Source of the DNA: JANYHY01 sp043784605
GTDB taxonomy: Bacteria; Myxococcota_A; Polyangia; Polyangiales; Polyangiaceae
Assembly (NCBI GenBank): GCA_043784605.1
Contig: JAYVYD010000256.1
Location: forward strand, 1 to 11,997
Direction of reading: 5' to 3'
DNA: 11,997 nt
In this document: one piece after another, positions 6,868 to 11,997 of the stretch
Layout: every line of letters starts with the position of its first letter
Numbering within the stretch: the first letter of the stretch is position 1
Notes under the pieces: generated by a model
Seen by the model: only the letters and a program-made list of their open reading frames with translations
Databases searched by the model: none
What the model was told of the DNA's origin: nothing
Position numbers and translations under genes: made by a program

Positions 6868-6886
6868 ACCGCGATGGCGCTACCCT
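6857..6886 (+). promoter_or_regulatory. Candidate promoter of the 140-residue gene
   Basis: GTGACG (6857-6862) and TACCCT (6881-6886) lie 18 nt apart, and the -10 box ends 7 nt before ATG 6894. The match is weak, but it repeats the box-to-start spacing seen at two neighbouring genes. Confidence 0.3.
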
Positions 6887-6893
6887 CCTCGCG

Positions 6894-7316
6894 ATGCCTC
6901 GCATGAATCCCGCGTGGGACCCGCTATTTGCACGCTTTACACAGCTCCACGCCGGATGGCCTGCGCGCCGGTGGAGCTGGGACAGCCGCTTCATCTGCAT
7001 CACCTCTTCGTTCACCATCGAGTTCGAAGCCCAGGCGCGCATGGTGGCCAAGGCCGCGTTCCCCGACGAGTTCACCTCGACGACGATCGCGAAGGCGAGC
7101 CCCGAGATCAAGCGCCTCGCCGAACGCACCGGAGGTCTCCGCGCAGGTCAGTTCCTACTCGGCACCTCGGACGCGCCGGCCCTCACGCCCTTCGGGCTAT
7201 GGTGGCCGTGGGGCGACGGTGCGACCACGTCGTTTCGCGTCGGCCTCGCGGAGCTGGAGTGGAACGAGGATCCGTACCCACGCGTGCGTGAGATCTTCGA
7301 CGTCCTCACAGGCTGA
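6894..7316 (+). CDS. Hypothetical protein, 140 residues
   Basis: I do not recognise this protein. It has no signal peptide or membrane segment, so it is probably cytoplasmic. It mixes aromatic-rich strands (RRWSWDSRFICITSSFTIEF, FGLWWPWGDG) with a helical middle (EIKRLAERTGG) and ends FDVLTG. Third codon positions are strongly G/C, supporting real coding. Starts are possible at GTG 6864 (overlapping the previous stop), ATG 6894 and ATG 6903. I chose 6894 because TACCCT lies 7 nt upstream and none of the starts has a good ribosome site. Its stop codon is 3 bp from the stop of the convergent cyclase gene. Confidence 0.7.
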   Translation: MPRMNPAWDPLFARFTQLHAGWPARRWSWDSRFICITSSFTIEFEAQARMVAKAAFPDEFTSTTIAKASPEIKRLAERTGGLRAGQFLLGTSDAPALTPFGLWWPWGDGATTSFRVGLAELEWNEDPYPRVREIFDVLTG

Positions 7317-7319
7317 CGA

Positions 7320-9035
7320 TCAGGCGTCTTTTTCGGCGTCTTTCTTCGCGGAGCCTTCGACGTTGTCGCCCGCATCCACCGCGTAGGTCATCACGGGCTG
7401 CTTGCGACCCTTGACGGTGATCTCCTTGACCGCGTGCGCTTTGCACGTGTCCTTGACCAGGTTGTACGTGTCCTCGCTGATGAGGATGTTCACGCCGAGT
7501 TCCTTCGTGTTGCTCTCGAGGCGCGACGCGAGGTTCACCGCGTCTCCGATGACCGTGTACTCCATGCGCTTCTCGCTGCCGATGTTGCCGGCGACGACCT
7601 CTCCCGTATGCAGTCCGATGCCCGTCTTGAGCGCCGGGATTCCGCGCGCGGCGAGTCGCTCGTTCAACTTGACTAGCTCTTGTCGCATGCGAATCGCCGC
7701 GCGAACGGCGCGCACTGCGTCGTCCGGCTTGGGTACGGGAGCGCCAAACACGGCCATCACGGCGTCGCCGATGTATTTGTCGACGACACCGTCCTCTTCC
7801 ATGATGATGCCGACCATCTCGGTGAAGTACTCGTTGAGCAAGCCGACGAGCTCTTGCGCGTCCATCTTCTCGCTGATCGACGTGAAGCCGCGGATGTCCG
7901 AGAAGAGGATGGTGACCTTCAGCGTCTGACCGCCGAGCTGCACCTTGCCGCTCATCAGATGATCCATCACCGACTGGGTCATGTACTTGCCGAAGGTGTT
8001 CTTCAGCTTGTCGCGCTCCTGCAGCCCGTCCACCATCGAGTTGAAGCCGTCCGCGAGGCTCTCGAGCTCGTCGCCCGTGCGGATCGCGTCGACCTTCACG
8101 TAGTTCTGCTCGCCCAATTTGCCGAACGCAGCGTTCACGCGCGAGAGCGCACGCGACATCACGGACGCGACGCGCGTGCCGATGAACACCGAGATCGCGG
8201 TCGCCAAGAGGAGCGCAAGCGCGGCGATCGTGATGTTGCGAATGACGATGTTCCGAATGTCCGTGACGTTGAGCGCGATCGCGATGTGATAGCCGCCATC
8301 GGTGGTGGCGAGCGGTCCCGGAGCGGCCAACCCGAGCGCCCACATCTGCTCGCCTCGGTTGAGGAGAGATGGTTGTCGCTGAGCGTCGGCGAAGTGATCG
8401 GCCGGAAAATCAGAGCTCGCGGTGACGAGCTTGCCTTTCGGATCGATGAACGCGAGCTCCACGCCGAGCTTGTCGCGCGCGTTGTGCACGTAGTCGAGGT
8501 CGAACGGGATGCACCCGAGGACGAAGCCGCTCGTGCCCGCAGGTCGGACGACGACGTAGGCTGCCGGCGCGCTCGTACTCGCCTCGCAGCCGTGCTCGAG
8601 CACCGCCGCAAACACACCGGTCTTCGCGGCGTCCATCATCGCCTTCGGAAGTTGCGCAAGAGCGTCCGCGCAACCGATGTCCGCGATGAGCTTGCCGGTG
8701 GCGTCGAAGAACACGTAGTCCGTGCCTGGGTACGCCTCTGCGAGCATCTGCCCTGAGGCCTCCGCCGCCTTCGCGTCGTGTTTTTCGATCGCGTCGACCG
8801 TCAGGGTGCGCGTCGCCAAGAGCGCCACCGAGGCCTTCAAGTCCCGGAGGTCGTCGTCGAGCTCGATCTCGAGGCCGTGCTCCGACTCCGGCACTCGATC
8901 GTCGACCTCGTCGATGATCTGGTTGTGCATGCTCCAGGCAAGGACAAACAGTGAAACGATGCTCGCCAGACCCGACAACCCCACCAACGCAGTAAGCTTC
9001 CGCCGTACCGTGTTCAGACCCAACATGAGCGCCAT
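7320..9035 (-). CDS. Membrane adenylate cyclase, class IIIb, with extracytoplasmic sensor and HAMP
   Basis: This 571-residue inner-membrane enzyme should make cAMP from ATP. A first membrane helix (about 14-35) is followed by an extracytoplasmic sensor of about 225 residues with cysteines at 121, 150 and 175. A second helix spans about 263-288, then a HAMP linker (about 290-343, with DELESLADGFNSMVDGL), then the catalytic domain (372-545). Metal-binding aspartates are Asp380 (FSDIRGF) and Asp424 (KYIGDAVMAVFG). Lys420 and Thr494 (YTVIGDAVN) form the Lys/Thr pair typical of class IIIb adenylyl cyclases, and Asn501 and Arg505 are the transition-state residues. All key residues are present, so activity is expected. 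Class IIIb enzymes are often bicarbonate-responsive; that is family knowledge, not shown here. ATG 9035 is preferred, though ATG 9026 is also possible. It is divergent from the oxygenase, with 22 bp between starts. Confidence 0.95.
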   Translation of the reverse strand: MALMLGLNTVRRKLTALVGLSGLASIVSLFVLAWSMHNQIIDEVDDRVPESEHGLEIELDDDLRDLKASVALLATRTLTVDAIEKHDAKAAEASGQMLAEAYPGTDYVFFDATGKLIADIGCADALAQLPKAMMDAAKTGVFAAVLEHGCEASTSAPAAYVVVRPAGTSGFVLGCIPFDLDYVHNARDKLGVELAFIDPKGKLVTASSDFPADHFADAQRQPSLLNRGEQMWALGLAAPGPLATTDGGYHIAIALNVTDIRNIVIRNITIAALALLLATAISVFIGTRVASVMSRALSRVNAAFGKLGEQNYVKVDAIRTGDELESLADGFNSMVDGLQERDKLKNTFGKYMTQSVMDHLMSGKVQLGGQTLKVTILFSDIRGFTSISEKMDAQELVGLLNEYFTEMVGIIMEEDGVVDKYIGDAVMAVFGAPVPKPDDAVRAVRAAIRMRQELVKLNERLAARGIPALKTGIGLHTGEVVAGNIGSEKRMEYTVIGDAVNLASRLESNTKELGVNILISEDTYNLVKDTCKAHAVKEITVKGRKQPVMTYAVDAGDNVEGSAKKDAEKDA

Positions 9036-9057
9036 AGAACCAGAAAAGAGGCTCAGC

Positions 9058-9936
9058 GTGGAAGATGATGTGGCGGCGCTGTTCGGGATGGTGACGCGCG
9101 CGTCCTTCTTTCGCGAGCTGGCGCCCGAGCTGCACATCGACGGACCCGCCGCGATCACGACGACAGCGCTCGATCCGCGGGCCGCGAGCGCGGCGCGCGC
9201 GACGCTCTCGAAGCACGGCTACTTCTCGCTGTCTTCAGTCGTCTCCAGGAGCCGAGTCGATCTCCTCGCGAGTGCGACCCGAGCACTTCACGACCGTAAA
9301 GTGCCGACGTGCTTCTTGTTCGCGTACGACGAGGCGTGGGCGTTGGGCTTCGAACTCGAGGACGCGCTGCACGCCGTGCTCGGCTCCCGGTATCACCTCG
9401 TGCCGGACGTCTGGGCTTGGCTCATCGAGCCCATCGCTACGCGGCGAGGATGGCGACCGCATCGTGGAACCTACGTCGACGACCGCCGCGCCGACGGAGC
9501 GCCAAGCGTCATCAACCTTTGGCTAGCGCTGAGCGAGGTCACCGCAGAGACAGCGTGCATGCACGTCGTACCGCTCGACGCGGATCCACACTTTCCCGGA
9601 GAGCTGAAGAGCGTCGAGTTCGACGAACGAAGCGTGGTCGCGCTGCCTTGCGAGCGTGGAACCCTGCTTGGGTGGAACTCGAACGTCTTGCACTACGGCG
9701 GCGAAATGACGGAGGCAGCGTGTGAGGCGCGCCTCAGTCTCTCGTACACTCTTCGTGATCGCCGTGAGCCTCCCGAGCTCGAGCGAGTTCCCACCTTCGA
9801 AGAGCGTATCGATCTGCTCGCCCAGATGATCGCCATCTACGGCGACCAAGAGGGGGCCGAGCTCGCGGCGGCGCGGCAATGGGCGAAGCTTCATCTCGCC
9901 CTGCACGCCCTTGGGACCGAGCGAGCTCGCCGTTAA
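9058..9936 (+). CDS. Phytanoyl-CoA-dioxygenase-like protein with HxG metal motif
   Basis: This 292-residue cytoplasmic protein belongs to the PhyH branch of non-heme Fe(II)/2-oxoglutarate oxygenases, which hydroxylate or otherwise oxidise small molecules. Family features are DVWAWLIEP near 117, then GWRPHRG (130-137), SVINLWLALSEVTAETACMH with the following VVP, and GTLLGWNSNVLHYGG. His135 and His212 are the expected iron ligands and Arg225 the expected 2-oxoglutarate contact. The usual motif is HxD (commonly HRD in this subfamily as I recall it), but here the third residue is Gly137. Loss of that carboxylate is known in non-heme iron halogenases (HxA or HxG) and also in inactive paralogues. 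The GTG start at 9058 has AGAGG 6 nt upstream; an ATG at 9025 would overlap the divergent cyclase gene and lacks a ribosome site. The substrate is unknown. Confidence 0.85.
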   Translation: MEDDVAALFGMVTRASFFRELAPELHIDGPAAITTTALDPRAASAARATLSKHGYFSLSSVVSRSRVDLLASATRALHDRKVPTCFLFAYDEAWALGFELEDALHAVLGSRYHLVPDVWAWLIEPIATRRGWRPHRGTYVDDRRADGAPSVINLWLALSEVTAETACMHVVPLDADPHFPGELKSVEFDERSVVALPCERGTLLGWNSNVLHYGGEMTEAACEARLSLSYTLRDRREPPELERVPTFEERIDLLAQMIAIYGDQEGAELAAARQWAKLHLALHALGTERARR

Positions 9937-9947
9937 CTTCACTTCGT

Positions 9948-9964
9948 GTAGGTACAATACCTAC
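9948..9964. promoter_or_regulatory. Perfect palindrome over a -10-like box before the PilZ gene
   Basis: GTAGGTA - CAA - TACCTAC is a perfect 7-3-7 inverted repeat 12 nt after the oxygenase stop and 46 nt before the PilZ start. It contains TACAAT (9953-9958), a 5-of-6 match to the -10 consensus; the best upstream -35 candidates (TTAACT or GTTAAC) are poorly spaced. It could be an operator over the PilZ promoter, or less likely a weak hairpin ending the oxygenase transcript. Confidence 0.55.
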
Positions 9965-10010
9965 CATTTCGCTTGTGCAGGCCATCGTGCCGGCGCCACC
10001 GGAGGTCCAC

Positions 10011-10418
10011 ATGTTTCTCGTGCCGCGAAACCAGCGCGTGTCGATGCGCCACGCCATTCAGCTCCCCTGCCAGGTCGTTCGCGAGCGGGATTTCAAGATG
10101 CTCAGCGATCGCACGCTCGACCTCTCGCCGGACGGAATGCGCGTCAAGACGCACCAGGCCGTGCGCGTAGGCGACAAGCTCATCGTGAGCTTCAAGGCGC
10201 CGACCGACCTCGAGCTCTGGTTCGACACCGAAGCGACCGTGCGCCGCATCGAGAAGGGTCGCCGTCCCAAGGACAACGGTCGAGCGATCGGCCTCGAGTT
10301 CGGCCCGCTCTCCCAAGTCGCACGATTGATCCTCCGAGGCAGCCTGCGCAAGGTGCCGCCGCCCTTGCCCCGTCGCGCCAGCCGCGTCGACTACGCCGCG
10401 ACGATCGCCCGTATCTAA
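10011..10418 (+). CDS. PilZ domain protein (probable c-di-GMP receptor)
   Basis: This is a single-domain 135-residue cytoplasmic protein. PilZ domains bind cyclic di-GMP and pass the signal to partners in motility, surface polysaccharide or gene control. Both binding motifs are present: RxxxR at Arg9-Arg13 (RVSMR) and DxSxxG at 37-42 (DLSPDG). Downstream strands (GDKLIVSFKAP, LWFDTEATVRRIEKG) and IGLEFGPLS complete the barrel, and a basic, proline-rich tail follows. The ATG at 10011 has GGAGG 5 nt upstream, a clear choice over longer in-frame extensions. It stands as its own unit, with a palindromic promoter region before it and a long hairpin after it. With intact motifs, c-di-GMP binding is likely; the output partner is unknown. 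Confidence 0.93.
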   Translation: MFLVPRNQRVSMRHAIQLPCQVVRERDFKMLSDRTLDLSPDGMRVKTHQAVRVGDKLIVSFKAPTDLELWFDTEATVRRIEKGRRPKDNGRAIGLEFGPLSQVARLILRGSLRKVPPPLPRRASRVDYAATIARI

Positions 10419-10433
10419 GCCGCAGTCCGACAA

Positions 10434-10519
10434 TTCACAGGAAGACGGGAAGCGAGCGCGAGATTTGGGGCGTCGGATTCGCCCCTCGAATTCTCCTCGT
10501 CTTGCCGCCTTCCTGTGAA
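10434..10519. repeat. 86-nt long imperfect hairpin between PilZ and VWA genes
   Basis: The outer arms TTCACAGGAAGACGGGAAG (10434-10452) and the complement of 10501-10519 agree at 17 of 19 positions. The arms continue inward with CGAG/CTCG, GAGA/TCTC and GGGGCG/CGCCCC (10467-10472 with 10480-10485), closing on a 7-nt loop TCGGATT. About 33 base pairs form in total. One mismatch (A-C in plus) becomes a U-G wobble in minus-strand RNA. No U-tract follows in either direction, so this is not a standard terminator. It may be a small structured RNA, an attenuator, or a REP/MITE-like element. Confidence 0.75.
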
Positions 10520-10671
10520 AATTCGAGCTCCGTCCAAGAGTCCTGCAGAATTTCGAGTCGACGCAGAACTTTTCGTCCTCCGAGGCGTCCTAACGCCTGC
10601 CCCGCTGCTCTCGCCTAGCGCACCGCGTATCCCACGCCGGTGCCGGCATTTTCGCGCGGGCGGAGTGACGA
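10520..10671 (+). other. Upstream region of the VWA gene, no ORF seen
   Basis: These 152 bp, with the hairpin before them, make up the 253-bp gap between the PilZ and VWA genes. They hold short repeats of AATTCGAG/AATTTCGAG and a TGCCGGCA palindrome followed by TTTTCG. I see no convincing coding ORF and no clear promoter boxes, although the VWA promoter should lie here. Confidence 0.4.
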
Positions 10672-11997
10672 ATGCTCGTTTCCAACTGGTTGCGCACGCC
10701 TCAGATACGCCGTGGTCTGGCCATGGCCTCCGTGGTGCTCGCGTTCGGTGGTTTGGTGCTCTATCGCGCCCCGGACAGCGCCGCGCTTGTTCCCGTTCCC
10801 GCCGAGTTCGATGCATCGACAGGCGCCAAATTCAGTGGTCCTGGCGCACACGGGTCGGTGGCTCTGAGTCACGCGAGAGTGCTCGCGAACGGCACGCAAG
10901 ACGTCTACGCCGAAGTGCGAATGACGGCGGACAAAGACCTCGCGAACGCGCGCGCCCCCCTCGCCCTCGCCGTCGTGCTCGACACGAGTGGTTCGATGAG
11001 CGGCGACAAAATCGAAGAAGCGAAGAGCGCGGTGATGCAGCTCGTCAAGGACATGCGCGACGATGACCAGATCGCCATCGTGCGCTACTCCGACGACGCG
11101 ACGATCATCCAGCACCTCGCGCGCGTCGGAGACGTCCGCAACGACGTGCTCGCGCACATCCGGCAGATCGAGGCAGGCGGCGGCACGGCGATCCCGCTTG
11201 GCCTCTCCTCGGGTTTGAACGCGCTCGGCCTCGTCGGAGCCGACCGAGTGCAGCGCATCGTGCTCGTGAGCGACGGCCTCGACTCGACGCGCGCGCAGGC
11301 CGAGAGCCTCGCTCAGAGCAGCTTCGCCAAGGGCATCACAATCTCGTCGATGGGCATCGGCCTCGACTTCGACGAGTCGTACATGAGCGGCGTCGCGCGC
11401 GCAGGTCACGGCAACTTCGGTTTCGTGAAGGACGCCTCCGCGCTGACGACGTTCCTCCACCGCGAGCTGGACGAGACCGCGACCACCACGGTGCAGAACG
11501 CTACCGTTCGGATACAGCTCCCGCATGGAGTGCAGTTCGTCAGCGCGTCGGGCGCCGATGCGACGATGGTCGATGCTGACGTCGTCGAGCTCAAGATGGG
11601 CGCGCTCTTCGCGGGCGACGAGCGACGCGCGATCGTCCACCTCACGGCACGCATCGACGCAAGCGCAGTGAAGCGCTTCGACGGGACGGCGAGCTGGGTC
11701 GCGTTCTCCAAGTCGAAGCTCAACGACGGTCGTGTCTCGGCGCAGTACTCGGGCCTCACGCTCGCGGGCACCACGGACATGGCCGCTGTCGAGTCCGGTA
11801 TCGATCACGGCGTCTACGCGGACGCGATGAGCGTCGTCGCGTCCGAGCGTGAGCTCAAGGCCGCAGAGGCCTACTCGAAGGGCGACACCGTTACCGCGCA
11901 AGCGCTCATCGACAAGAACATCGTTGACCTCAAAGAGGCCGTGCGAGGCGCGCCCGCTCCCCGCGCTGCCGCGCTCGGCAATCAAATGAAGGCCTAT
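10672..11997 (+). CDS. Membrane-anchored VWA domain protein (cut by window edge)
   Basis: The reading frame is open from ATG 10672 to the end of the window (442 codons, no stop). It has GGAG 6 nt before the start. A single membrane helix lies at about residues 15-31, placing the rest outside the cytoplasm. The von Willebrand A domain (about 98-275) has an intact metal-ion adhesion site: Asp104-Thr-Ser106-Gly-Ser108 (DTSGSMSGDK), Thr172 (GGGTAIPLG) and Asp201 (SDGLDS). After it come beta-rich segments (TVRIQLPHGVQFVSASG, RRAIVHLTARID) and a helical C-terminal part (KAAEAYSKGDTVTAQALIDK), as in bacterial VWA proteins of the YfbK kind. VWA domains bind partner proteins or ligands through a divalent metal; the partner here is unknown. 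The C-terminus lies beyond the window. Confidence 0.93.
   Translation, partial: MLVSNWLRTPQIRRGLAMASVVLAFGGLVLYRAPDSAALVPVPAEFDASTGAKFSGPGAHGSVALSHARVLANGTQDVYAEVRMTADKDLANARAPLALAVVLDTSGSMSGDKIEEAKSAVMQLVKDMRDDDQIAIVRYSDDATIIQHLARVGDVRNDVLAHIRQIEAGGGTAIPLGLSSGLNALGLVGADRVQRIVLVSDGLDSTRAQAESLAQSSFAKGITISSMGIGLDFDESYMSGVARAGHGNFGFVKDASALTTFLHRELDETATTTVQNATVRIQLPHGVQFVSASGADATMVDADVVELKMGALFAGDERRAIVHLTARIDASAVKRFDGTASWVAFSKSKLNDGRVSAQYSGLTLAGTTDMAAVESGIDHGVYADAMSVVASERELKAAEAYSKGDTVTAQALIDKNIVDLKEAVRGAPAPRAAALGNQMKAY

Noticed and set aside
7306..8343. Minus-strand frame of 345 codons inside the cyclase region
   Set aside because: It is the same strand as the cyclase but out of frame with its catalytic domain, and gives an Arg/His/Gly-rich sequence with no motif.
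9025..9057. ATG 9025 as start of the oxygenase gene
   Set aside because: It lacks a ribosome site and would overlap the cyclase start codon, while GTG 9058 has AGAGG at good spacing. It cannot be fully excluded.
10434..10519. The long hairpin as a rho-independent terminator of the PilZ gene
   Set aside because: No run of T follows the stem on either strand, and the stem is much longer and less GC-uniform than a typical terminator.
10615..11985. Minus-strand open frame of 456 codons
   Set aside because: It lies opposite the VWA gene, which has an intact metal site, signal anchor and ribosome site. The antisense product is Arg/His/Val-rich without any domain.

Overview
The window is GC-rich bacterial DNA, most likely from a myxobacterium (Myxococcota, perhaps the Polyangia side). 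The strongest clue is a C-terminal MYXO-CTERM-type sorting signal (Cys-x-Cys, short hydrophobic stretch, RRRKR tail) on the secreted protein at 3440-4540. A HrcA/CIRCE-controlled groEL with no groES in front of it, a PilZ protein, a periplasm-sensing class III cyclase and a membrane-anchored VWA protein fit that placement. The assignment is inference; no 16S or other phylogenetic marker is present.

Layout, left to right. (1) 1-405: the 5' end of groEL on the minus strand, with its promoter and a perfect CIRCE operator. (2) 500-860: a plus-strand tRNA pair, tRNA-Gln(CUG) and tRNA-Glu(CUC), driven by a near-consensus sigma-70 promoter and closed by a 12-bp hairpin that probably terminates from both sides. 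(3) 955-5589: three minus-strand genes that look like one operon: a secreted, probably beta-propeller protein; a lytic-transglycosylase-like surface protein with a MYXO-CTERM tail (ATGA overlap with the first gene); and a long U32-family protein of the RlhA/DUF3656 type. (4) 5621-7316: an SDR oxidoreductase on plus, a small TonB-N-terminus-like membrane ORF on minus, a 71-residue plus-strand protein and an unrecognised 140-residue protein. (5) 7320-9035: a class IIIb adenylate cyclase with an extracytoplasmic sensor and HAMP domain, on minus. (6) 9058-9936: a phytanoyl-CoA-dioxygenase-like protein, divergent from the cyclase, whose iron-binding HxD motif reads His-Arg-Gly. (7) 10011-10418: a PilZ domain protein preceded by a perfect palindrome that covers a -10-like box. 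(8) 10434-10519: a long imperfect hairpin in the intergenic gap. (9) 10672 to the end: a VWA protein, cut by the window edge.

The region looks mostly like ordinary chromosome: protein folding, translation (tRNAs, possible rRNA hydroxylation), envelope remodelling and second-messenger signalling (cAMP and c-di-GMP). I see no transposase, integrase, CRISPR or phage gene. The two items I would look at first are the HxG variant of the Fe(II)/2-oxoglutarate oxygenase, a metal-site change otherwise known from non-heme iron halogenases, and the 86-nt dyad between the PilZ and VWA genes. Several genes also have a TAnnnT box 6-7 nt before the start codon and no Shine-Dalgarno sequence, which would suit leaderless transcripts.
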